From Pomphorhynchus laevis (lineage: Eukaryota > Acanthocephala > Palaeacanthocephala > Echinorhynchida > Pomphorhynchidae), in the NCBI GenBank assembly GCA_012934845.2, contig WNNJ02000600.1:1-64000 (forward strand): DNA of 64,000 nucleotides. The letters are read 5' to 3'. The translations under genes and the position numbers were made by a program. The notes beneath the pieces were generated by a model. That model did no database searches. It worked only from the letters and a program-made list of their open reading frames with translations, and was not told where the DNA came from. Shown here piece after piece: positions 46,230-54,369 of the stretch (position 1 is its first letter; each line of letters starts with the position of its first letter).

Positions 46230-46462
46230 TACAAAGTATATTATTTATTATCCATCCATAAAAATTTGCCACTTAAGAGTTTAAATTTATTCTTTATATT
46301 ATTGTGTTGATTTATATATTTTACTATTTTCTGCTTGATGTTATTTTTAGCTGATTTGATTTGCTCTACTGACAAGTTATTGACTTGTGGTTTAGTTTTC
46401 CTGGTAATATAACATCAGTTAGAAATACTGAAACTACGTATTATGAAATACTGAAACTACGT

Positions 46463-46490
46463 ATTTTTGCATGAATGCTCATGCAAAAAT
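46463..46490. repeat. 12 bp fold-back inside a PLE copy
   Basis: ATTTTTGCATGA and TCATGCAAAAAT are perfect inverted arms around ATGC. The right arm is normal PLE sequence (as at 48847); the left arm replaces the expected TATGGT-type bases. Confidence 0.75.
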
Positions 46491-46624
46491 ATGTTTCTTG
46501 TAAATTTAAATATGTCATCTTTACGATATAAATTAATAGTAGTTTTAGTTAATGTTAATTTAATGTTCATATCTAGATATACACCTTCTTTATCATTAAT
46601 ATAATATTATTATTTTTGATAATT

Positions 46625-47305
46625 TTATCCATATAATATACGGATAATAAATAAGATATTAGATAAGATGTTTTTATGAAGATATTTATTTTTATTTATA
46701 TATTTATATGTAGACTGATCTAAAATTTTTATTTTAAAAATTTATTATTTTTAATTGAAAATTACTTGTAGTTTTCTGAAGATGCTAAATAAGTCAAAAA
46801 TAATTACGTATTTTCTTTGATTCAGCTCCAATAATTATTTATCAAATTACCAACAAATACAATTTATGGTTTAAGTTCTTTAACGAATTCTTGCTGTTTT
46901 ATTACATAATACAATACATGAATCCATTCATCGTAATGTTGAAAAGTAAAATGTTGATTGCACAATACAGCACTTACAAAAATAATGAAACACTGGTCTG
47001 TTTAAAATTGTTAAGTCTAGTAAAATACTTATTTTTTTATTATTAATCATATAAAAGAAAAACTATTATTTCGACAAGAACGGTTGTCATCAACAGATAC
47101 AACAAAGAAAGAGCTGGAAATTTTTTCATTATTGTGATAAACGTATTTTGGTTTAGAAACCTTTTACAATTTCAATTACTGTTTAAATGTTTTATTATAC
47201 TTACTATTGGATGTATATAACAAATATAATTTAATTTTATAAAATGCTTTTAGAATGTGTTTATTTTAAAAAATAATTAAATTATTTTTTTTATTTAAAA
47301 AAAAA
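46625..47305. other. AT-rich gene-free stretch
   Basis: No ORF with recognisable motifs and no repeat seen. Confidence 0.5.
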
Positions 47306-47640
47306 TAAAAAAAATTACGAGGACAAGGCAGTCATTCGGACCGGAGAGGTTGCCGCCCTTGCAGAGAGCAAGAAGAGGGAAAAATATAAAGAGATCGACA
47401 ATAGAATATATACCTTCGTTCCAATCGCGGTCGAGTCCTTGGGTGTCTTGGGCAAGGAAACCTCGTGCTTTATTGAAGAGATCGGGAAGATGATGCCAAA
47501 GGCCACTGGCGAACCTCGATAAACGGCTTTCCTCAGGCAACGATTAAGCGCATCGGTTTAACGTGGGAATGTAGCGTGTGTACTCGAATGCTTGGGCGAT
47601 CAATCAGTTTCCGACTTTTTTAACGGAATGACTGTACTTA
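47305..47640 (+). pseudogene. RLE-type LINE C-terminal fragment (copy 2)
   Basis: Plus-strand residues GEVAALAESKKREKYKEI, YTFVPIAVESLGVLG, FIEEIGKMMPKATGEPR and, after a stop, AFLRQRLSASV. This is the Lys-containing and final parts of the restriction-like nuclease domain, matching 36727-36950 and the minus strand at 61984-62200. The PD and second Asp motifs lie outside the fragment. Confidence 0.7.
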
Positions 47641-48230
47641 TTTCAAACTATGTTTTATTTTATTTAATAATTGTCTAATATCTACAAATTAAATTAGAGT
47701 TAAATTTAAATGTTTATTAGATGAATAATATTTTTTAATAAAATTTAAATTTTGCTTTTACATATCTTAGCAATTACTGTTGCATCTAAATACATTTTTT
47801 GTAATATTCTACTGAAATGTTGCTATATTAATATAAATCTATAAATATAGAAAATATAATTTAAATTAGAAAATTAAAAATGCATTTTATTAAAAATATC
47901 AAACTATTTATTTGTATGTAAATAACAGAGAATACTATACGACAGCCAGCCCATAAAAACTTGACTGAATATTCTAGTTTCATTTCCAATAAAACTGTTA
48001 AATATGTATCTATACTTTGATACGAAATATATATTATGACCTCAGACACACGTGTGTAATATTGAAAAAGTGATGGTAATTCTTTTTAATTCTTATTAAT
48101 TTATTTTCTATTTGAATTTTAAAATTTTATCAAGTATTATAATAATTTATAAAAAATAAAAAATACGTAAATTCAATTAGCTGATCTTATTCGTAAGGTT
48201 TATGTATATCAGAAATTACGCTACAAATAG
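47640..48230. other. AT-rich gene-free stretch
   Basis: No credible gene. The ORF at 47861-48049 has no recognisable motif. CGTAAATTCAATTAGCTGAT at about 48166 resembles a decayed PLE end. Confidence 0.45.
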
Positions 48231-48419
48231 AGCAAATCAAATCAGCTAACTGAGTCCACGTATTTAATATAATTATAAAATAAAAAAGCATAATGATGCT
48301 AAATCAAAATTTAATAAGATTTGGTATAAGATTTTTTATGATTTAAATCAAGTTAAAATAAAAAATTGAAATTTAAAATAAAAGTCATTTTTATGAATTG
48401 ACTAATATATAATAGACGT

Positions 48420-48572
48420 TGTATCAGAATAAAGATTAGAAGTCATCAAGAGGAACTGCTATGCTATTAGGTTTCGGCCCCTAAGTCCTCTACCCAAGAT
48501 AGCACGGTGCCAAATACGTGTTAAGGACGTATTTCCTCTGATGAAATTTGATTATATAGTATCTTATTCTAA
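48420..48572 (-). ncRNA. PLE terminal structured RNA, copy C (most diverged)
   Basis: Same plan as the other copies, with informative changes. The hairpin reads AAATACGT with ACGTATTT, against AAATACAT with ATGTATTT in copies A, B, D and E: both sides changed and pairing kept. CTGATGA has become TTGATGA, and GGCCCC is GGCACC, so this copy may be inactive. Confidence 0.6.
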
Positions 48573-49572
48573 CACAAAGTATGTTATTTAATATCTATCC
48601 ATAAACATTTTCCGCTAATGATTTTAAATCTATTTTTAATATATTTTATTTTTATTATTGTGTTGTTTTATATATTTTACTATTTTCTGCTTGATGTTAT
48701 TTTTATAGTAACCTAGTTTAAAATAAGCATATATATTAAATTATTTAAATGATGTTGAAGAAAACCAATATCGTTACAAATTGTTGCAATTCTTAAAATT
48801 TCATTATTTAATGTATTATATTTGATATTATATGGTATGAATGCTCATGCAAAAATATGTTTCTTGTAAATTCAAATATGTCATCTTTACGATATAAATT
48901 AAAAGTAGTTTTAATTGATGTTAATTTAATGCTCATATCAAGATATATACTTTCTTTATCATTAATATTGGTTTTATTAAGAATGAGGGTACCTGGATAA
49001 ATTTATTCGCTTATTGAATAAAAATTGCTAGAATTAAATACACATATATCATCAATATATCGAAACATATATTTCATATCTTTATATAATTTAGATTTAT
49101 TTTTTAAACAGTTATGAACAAATTCATATTCTATGAAGCTTAAAAACAAGTCAGCTATAATTGGGCTACTATTACCACCCATTGGAGCACCTTTTATTTG
49201 TCTAAATATAGATGTCCCTAACTTTAAAAATTTTTGATTTATCAAAATATTTAAGGATTCTACTAATTCAAGTTTATCCATATATTTATATTTACTTGAT
49301 GGTTTAATTTTTGTTAGATAGGCGTTATAATTATTATAACATATATATGTATATCTTTTTTCGAATATAAGATTAATTAACTAATTTACTAACGCTTCTT
49401 ACTAACTAATTACTTATTTACTAACGCTTCTTTAATATCTACTAAATCTAGATTAGTATAAAGCGTTCTAAAATCGTATGTATTTATGTTCTGAAAATTT
49501 ATTCCTTTTGTCTGTTCTAAAAATTCTTTTGTAGAATTAATACTGAAATAGTGTTTTATACCAGTATTAATT

Positions 49573-49784
49573 TCGATTACCTTGCAATATTTTTTAAAAT
49601 GTGCTTTAATTACTTTAAGTATTTTATTCATATAGACAGAAAGTGGTTTTAATGTACATTTAAACGCACTACATATGAACCTAGGTAGTGCGTTTAAATG
49701 TACATTAAAACCACTTTCTGTCTATATGAATAAAATACTTAAAGTAATTAAAGCACATTTTAAAAAATATTGCAAGGTAATCGA
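49573..49784. repeat. Perfect 100 bp inverted repeat at an RTE 5' junction
   Basis: 49573-49672 and 49685-49784 are exact reverse complements, separated by 12 bases. The left arm is the PLE target; the right arm is its inverted copy, joined directly to the RTE fragment. No mismatch is seen, so it is young. Confidence 0.95.
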
Positions 49785-50289
49785 GTTTTGTGCGACAAAC
49801 GCATGCCAGACAAACTCAAATCGAAGTTCTACAGAAGCGTAATACGGCCTGTAGCAATGTACGGTGCTGAGTGCTGGGCAATGACAGCAGAAGCAGAACG
49901 TAAGCTTGGATGCATGGAAACCAAAATGCTAAGGTGGATCGCAGGAAAGACTCGCCTAGATCATGTCCGTAACGAAGACATCCGCAAGCGATTTGGCGTA
50001 GCACCCATAGCAGACAAACTGAGAGAATCAAGGCTGCGATGGTATGGACATGTAATGAGGGCAGACGTGAACACATTAGCGCAGGCACCATTTCAAATCG
50101 AGGTCGACGGAAAGAGACCAATAGGAAGACCACAGAAAAGATGGATGGATACCCTTCTTAAGGACATGAAAATGGTCGGACTCACGCCCAAAGACGCAGC
50201 AAAGAAGGCATTTTGGCGTCAACGATCGTGGCAAGCGGACCCCGTCATACGGGATAAACGCTAAGAAGAAGAAGACATATGAACCTAGG
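49671..50289 (+). mobile_element. 5'-truncated RTE insertion with 15 bp target duplication
   Basis: ACATATGAACCTAGG occurs at 49671-49685 and 50275-50289, flanking the insertion. Inside: 100 bp of inverted PLE sequence, then the RTE ORF end, then a GAAGAAGAAG tail at 50262-50274. The inserted PLE-derived segment lies at the 5' end of the RTE, where a jump during reverse transcription would place it. Confidence 0.9.
49785..50264 (+). pseudogene. RTE-clade LINE ORF2 C-terminus
   Basis: About 155 open residues: MPDKLKSKFYRSVIRPVAMY, GAECWAMTAEAERKLGCMET, KMLRWIAGKTRLDHVRNEDI, RKRFGVAPIADKLRESRLRW, YGHVMRADV, RPIGRPQKRWMDTLLKDM and a final ADPVIRDKR stop. This is the standard end of RTE/BovB ORF2 after the RT; the RT is absent. 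The frame is intact to the stop, in keeping with a recent insertion. The only other RTE trace is the possible tail at 20690-20880. Confidence 0.9.
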
Positions 50290-50786
50290 TTTTATTGGAT
50301 TTTTATGTAATTTTGGATTCCAATATAATATAGGTATAGTTTTATTATCTAATTCAACCTTTATACCTTTTTTATCCATTATAGAACAGTGACTTGTAAT
50401 AATTGTTTCAAAACTCAACTCACTACGTTCATATGTTGGATTTACATTTAAATCATTAGAATTAACCTCTTTCATTAGTATATCATAATAAAGCTTTTTG
50501 CATATTAAGACAAAGTTATTACTAGCTTTATCAATAGTTGTTATTATATAGTTATCCTTTAATTTAGTACGTTCATTATACATATCTTTATTAATTTTAT
50601 CTTTCCTTTTATAATTGTTTGTTATTTTCATTTTATTTTTAATTTTATCAAATATATAATCTTTCCAAATTTTTATCTTAGATATATTCGAGCTTTCACT
50701 ATTAATCAGCTTACTAAAGTAATCATTTAAGTTATTATATAACGAATTGTATATTTTATTTTTGTCGTTGTTATTATTTAATCTAT

Positions 50787-50800
50787 TAAATCTATTTAAT
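50787..50800. repeat. Target-site copy 1 (14 bp) of the RLE tandem
   Basis: TAAATCTATTTAAT. The same 14 bases are at 54105-54118 and 57495-57508, i.e. before, between and after the two RLE elements. Confidence 0.85.
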
Positions 50801-50894
50801 AGATTAATAGTTTAACAGAAAAAAAATTTTAACAGCATAAATACACACAAATTACAATTACAGTTCCGCTTATTATTAAAAAAATTTGGTTTCT

Positions 50895-50955
50895 GATAAA
50901 CATACAATAAAATAACATACAGTTTCTGATAAACATACAATAAACATACAATTTC
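50895..50955 (+). repeat. Short direct repeats in the 5' UTR of RLE element 1
   Basis: TTTCTGATAAACATACAATAAA occurs at about 50890 and 50923, with partial ATAACATACA and AACATACAAT repeats around. The sister element has a different 5' UTR repeat (54169-54258), so 5' repeats seem to turn over fast in this family. Confidence 0.75.
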
Positions 50956-50965
50956 TGAACATTCC

Positions 50966-53900
50966 ATGACGAAGGGTAAGCCGAGTAATATTGCCCCGTG
51001 CTGTACATGCAACGGTAATGCTGCAAGATGCAAAGGATGTCGGTGTGCGAAAAATAAAACAGCATGTGTCAACTGCAGAGCAGCTTGTTGCCAAAATACG
51101 TGTCCAAATATGATGTCTATGAAGTTAGATAGTGTGCCCCTTGGCAATTTAAATTGTCATCTTTCAACAGTCGATACATCTAATGAACCAGTCGTGGTGG
51201 GACAGCGTCGGGAGAATTTAAATTACGATAATTTGATCGAGGACATGTATATGACAGTGATAAGCTGGGTTCCAAATCATATGAAACTTCCAAAATGCAG
51301 TACCAGCGGTCAGTTTATCAATCTCCTGACTGAAAAATTCAACGCAGTCGCGATCCCTAGCTTACATGAACAACGGGCATTGAAAGAAGTTGTGGTAATG
51401 AGTCAATTGATGTTACAATCAATACCATCGAGAGGAATTGGTACAATAAGAAAGGCTCTACTACGAAGAATGGATGATTGGAATTTGGGAAAGTATAAAG
51501 AACTTTTTGACGAGGCAAGCATCTTACAACGTCGAATGGTTAGTGATGGATTTGCAAAGGGTTTTCAAAGAATAAGTAAGCAGAAAAAATTTTCTCGTTT
51601 TATGCGAGCAGGCAAAACGAGTGCAGCGATAAAAATCCTTGAAGACACTGAAGATGGTAATACGGTTTATAGTTTTGACGATATGTGTGATGGTAAGCTT
51701 GTATCTGATATTTTGACTGAATTACATCCGCCTGCGCAGCCACTTTCTCAAGATGCAGTGTTATCGCTTCCTATAACTAATTGTAAATCCCATCACTTTT
51801 CAATATATAGTGGAATCGATGGACGTGCAATTATCAGGGAATCATTGAGGACTCATGGAGGGGCCGGTCCTTCTGGGATAACGGCGATTGCGTTCAGACG
51901 AATGTTAACGGCTTTTGGATCACACTCGATAAAGTTAGCTGATGCCATTGCGGGTTTAGCAGTGCGCATTGCATCAGAATCAATTCCGGCTGAGTCTTTA
52001 CAGGCATACGTTAACAGCAGAATTGTTGCGTTAAATAAGCGCCCTGGTGTCCGACCTATTGGAGTAGGTGAGGTATTTCGTCGTGTAATTGGTAAAGCTA
52101 TTCTGAATGTGGCTAAAAGAGATTTAAGGGCAGTAGCAGGTAATCTGCAAATGTGTGCGGGACAGCCAGGTGGGCTAGGGTATGTGATACATACATTAAC
52201 CGATCATTTCCACTCGAACGAGCAATATGGCATACTGTCAGTGGACGCGAAGAATGCGTTTAATCTAATGAATAGATGCCTAATGCTTAAAAATGTCGAA
52301 AAAGTATGCCCTGCCTTCACATGTGTTCTGAGAAATATATATAAGCTAAATGCTTTACTTGTTGGCCAAGGAGGTAATTTAGCATCGTCAGAGGGTGTCA
52401 CTCAAGGGGACCCTCTTGCGATGCCAGCGTTTGCAATCTCATCGATGCCCTTGATATATAAAATCAGAGAATCGATTCCATCAATAAAACAATGCTGGTA
52501 TGCAGATGATTCGACTTTCGTTGGTGGGCTTGATGATCTATCACGTGTATGGCGTCTTCTTTGCTCAATAGGTGAGCAGTATGGATACCATGTCAATCCA
52601 AACAAATCGAGGTTGCTTATACATCCACGAAACATGATCCGTGCTCAACACATCTTTGGAGCTGATGGTTTAATCATTAATGAAGATGGATTAAAGGTAC
52701 TTGGTGCACCTATTGGCACGCCAAAGTTTGTAAGGGAGTATTGCTGCGGGCAGTTTTTATCGATGTCAAATCTGGTCAAGGATGTTGCTAATGCCGCTGA
52801 TGCCGATGCTCATTCCGCATTTGTGGCATACTCTCTTGCAGTTCAGTCAAAGTGGACTCACCTTTTCCGAGCCGTTGATTGTGACATAGAATGGTTGGAT
52901 GATCTAAAGAATGTTATTGACACAAAATTTATGAATTCCATGTTTGGCGATGACATTGATCTTGATTTGAGGGGAGTATGTTCTTTGTCAACCAGTTTGG
53001 GGGGACTAGGAATACGAAATATTGAGAGTGAATTAACCAGACAGTACAACGCTGCACGATTGTTATCGTCCATATATGAAGAACCTGATTTAGATATTGG
53101 TTTCTCAATAATACACTTATTGTCTGCAATTCAAAACGAACATAAAGAAGAAAATCGAAATTATGCTGAAAAACTCAAGCCAGAGATCATTCCTATATTG
53201 CGAAAATCAGTGGAATATGCATCCCTGAAGGGTGCCTCTAATTGGCTAACAAGAGATGCGTTGGTTTCTACGGATTGTCAGTTGTCAACGCAAGAGTTTC
53301 GAGATGCGTTGTCTGTTCGATATGGTTTAACTCCCAAAGATTTGCCGGATAAGTGTCAATGTGGTCAGATATTAACAACGTCGCATGCTCTCTCGTGCAA
53401 AAGGGGCGCATTCAACTTCATCCGTCATAATCAACTTCGAGACTTTTTGGTTAAGAAGTTGAACACAGTCTGTTGGAATGTGTTTGCAGAACCATCTCTG
53501 ACTCCAGTTCCTGAAAACATCAGTTTCAATATTAGTACAACAACCAGACAAGATGATGCTCGAGCTGATATAGTAGGTAATGGACTGTTCGGTGGGAATA
53601 TGGAGCGTACATTTTTTGATGTAGTCGTTTTCAACAATCATGCTCCGTCCTATTGCGAAAAGTCAACAGATGCCACTTTCACTTTCCACGAAAATAGAAA
53701 ATGTGCCAAGTACGAAGAAAGGATACATACAATAGAGCACAGCTCATTTTGTCCCCTTATTTGGGCGACTACGGGCGGAGCTGGCAAGAGTGCACAAGCA
53801 TGTATTAAATCATTGGCTCTAAAAATCGCTGAACAACAAAAAAGCGAATACGCCGTCACGATATCATCAATCAGGACATATATTAGTATGTGTCTTGCGA

Positions 53901-53986
53901 AAATTTGCTCTGCGACGCTTAGATGTCCACGTGTTCAGTTTCAGCGGACTTCGTATCTTCGAGCAGGACTTGTTTTATCAGAGTAA
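50966..53986 (+). CDS. RLE retrotransposon polyprotein: CXC-like domain, RT, restriction-like endonuclease
   Basis: 1006 residues, uninterrupted. Residues 12-46 form a Cys-rich CXC-like domain (CCTC, then CKGCRCAKNKTACVNC, then CQN), probably nucleic-acid binding. RT at about 290-600: GGAGPSGITAIAFRRML, RPGVRPIGVGEVFRRVIG, LSVDAKNAFNLMNR, SSEGVTQGDPLAMPAFA and the active site CWYADDSTF, with YADD at residues 512-515. The C-terminus has the RLE zinc motif CQCG-x6-HALSC, RHNQLRDFL, then PD-(D/E)XK candidates: DDARADIV, ERTFFDVVVFN and KCAKYEERI. The start ATG aligns with the sister ORF (MTKGKPSN, MPKGIPSN). RLE elements usually insert at preferred sites. The family is close to R2/NeSL/Hero-type elements; the exact clade is not certain. 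Confidence 0.9.
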   Translation: MTKGKPSNIAPCCTCNGNAARCKGCRCAKNKTACVNCRAACCQNTCPNMMSMKLDSVPLGNLNCHLSTVDTSNEPVVVGQRRENLNYDNLIEDMYMTVISWVPNHMKLPKCSTSGQFINLLTEKFNAVAIPSLHEQRALKEVVVMSQLMLQSIPSRGIGTIRKALLRRMDDWNLGKYKELFDEASILQRRMVSDGFAKGFQRISKQKKFSRFMRAGKTSAAIKILEDTEDGNTVYSFDDMCDGKLVSDILTELHPPAQPLSQDAVLSLPITNCKSHHFSIYSGIDGRAIIRESLRTHGGAGPSGITAIAFRRMLTAFGSHSIKLADAIAGLAVRIASESIPAESLQAYVNSRIVALNKRPGVRPIGVGEVFRRVIGKAILNVAKRDLRAVAGNLQMCAGQPGGLGYVIHTLTDHFHSNEQYGILSVDAKNAFNLMNRCLMLKNVEKVCPAFTCVLRNIYKLNALLVGQGGNLASSEGVTQGDPLAMPAFAISSMPLIYKIRESIPSIKQCWYADDSTFVGGLDDLSRVWRLLCSIGEQYGYHVNPNKSRLLIHPRNMIRAQHIFGADGLIINEDGLKVLGAPIGTPKFVREYCCGQFLSMSNLVKDVANAADADAHSAFVAYSLAVQSKWTHLFRAVDCDIEWLDDLKNVIDTKFMNSMFGDDIDLDLRGVCSLSTSLGGLGIRNIESELTRQYNAARLLSSIYEEPDLDIGFSIIHLLSAIQNEHKEENRNYAEKLKPEIIPILRKSVEYASLKGASNWLTRDALVSTDCQLSTQEFRDALSVRYGLTPKDLPDKCQCGQILTTSHALSCKRGAFNFIRHNQLRDFLVKKLNTVCWNVFAEPSLTPVPENISFNISTTTRQDDARADIVGNGLFGGNMERTFFDVVVFNNHAPSYCEKSTDATFTFHENRKCAKYEERIHTIEHSSFCPLIWATTGGAGKSAQACIKSLALKIAEQQKSEYAVTISSIRTYISMCLAKICSATLRCPRVQFQRTSYLRAGLVLSE

Positions 53987-54104
53987 TATGTTTGTGTTAT
54001 GGTATTTATACCACTATTTTAAATGTATAGAGGCCCATTTGTGGGAACCTTAATTGTACAAATTAAAATTTTAATAAATTGTTATTATTGAAAAAAAAAA
54101 AAAT

Positions 54105-54118
54105 TAAATCTATTTAAT
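54105..54118. repeat. Target-site copy 2 between the two RLE elements
   Basis: TAAATCTATTTAAT, serving as the right flank of element 1 and the left flank of element 2. With the AGATT that starts element 2 it forms a near-palindrome, AATCTATTTAATAGATT. Confidence 0.85.
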
Positions 54119-54168
54119 AGATTAAATAAAGCTTAAAAAAAACGTTTGAGATAAAATAACATACAAGT

Positions 54169-54258
54169 ACCGCGTTTCAGAGGACCGCGTTTCAGAGGAC
54201 TGCGTTTCAGAGGACTGCGTTTCAGAGGACCGCGTTTCAGAGGACTGCGTTTCAGAGG
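54169..54258 (+). repeat. Six tandem copies of a 15 bp unit in a 5' UTR
   Basis: Six perfect-length repeats of AC(C/T)GCGTTTCAGAGG, differing only at the third base, upstream of the ORF of RLE element 2. Repeated 5' motifs in retrotransposons can act as internal promoter elements; that is not shown here. Confidence 0.95.
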
Positions 54259-54369
54259 ACGTAAGGTCGTACACCCAGGGTACCTCCCGGGTTGAGCACT
54301 CGCGCGGAAGATTACAACTTACTTTGTGACACAAAGACAATCGAAACTAACAATTGAACGTCGCCTTGT

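Larger units (their letters stand above)
45888..46625 (-). mobile_element. Naiad PLE copy 3, 3' end and RT tail
   Basis: Begins at its 3' end with AAATCAGCTAACTGAGTCTACG, followed by the AT-rich tail, the terminal RNA and the coding end FLWMDNK. At 46345-46465 unrelated sequence (with a repeated GAAATACTGAAACTACGTAT phrase) replaces part of the coding region, and a 12 bp fold-back marks the return at 46463-46490. RT tail coding then continues to about 46620. Confidence 0.75.
50801..54104 (+). mobile_element. RLE non-LTR retrotransposon 1, apparently intact
   Basis: A 3.3 kb single-ORF element: 5' UTR of about 165 bp starting AGATTAA, ORF 50966-53986, 3' UTR of about 118 bp with GGCCCATTTGTGGGAACC (54030-54047) and a run of about 13 A at the end. 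Flanked by identical 14 bp sequences. No stop or frameshift is seen in the ORF, so it may be recently active. It sits in a Naiad PLE. Confidence 0.9.

Noticed and set aside
50812-51147. Cys- and Tyr-rich ORFs on the strand opposite the RLE element
   Set aside because: They are shadows of the real ORF and its repeated 5' UTR.
54169-54258. Six regular 15 bp repeats as a CRISPR array
   Set aside because: The units are directly adjacent with no spacers, in a retrotransposon 5' UTR of an animal genome.
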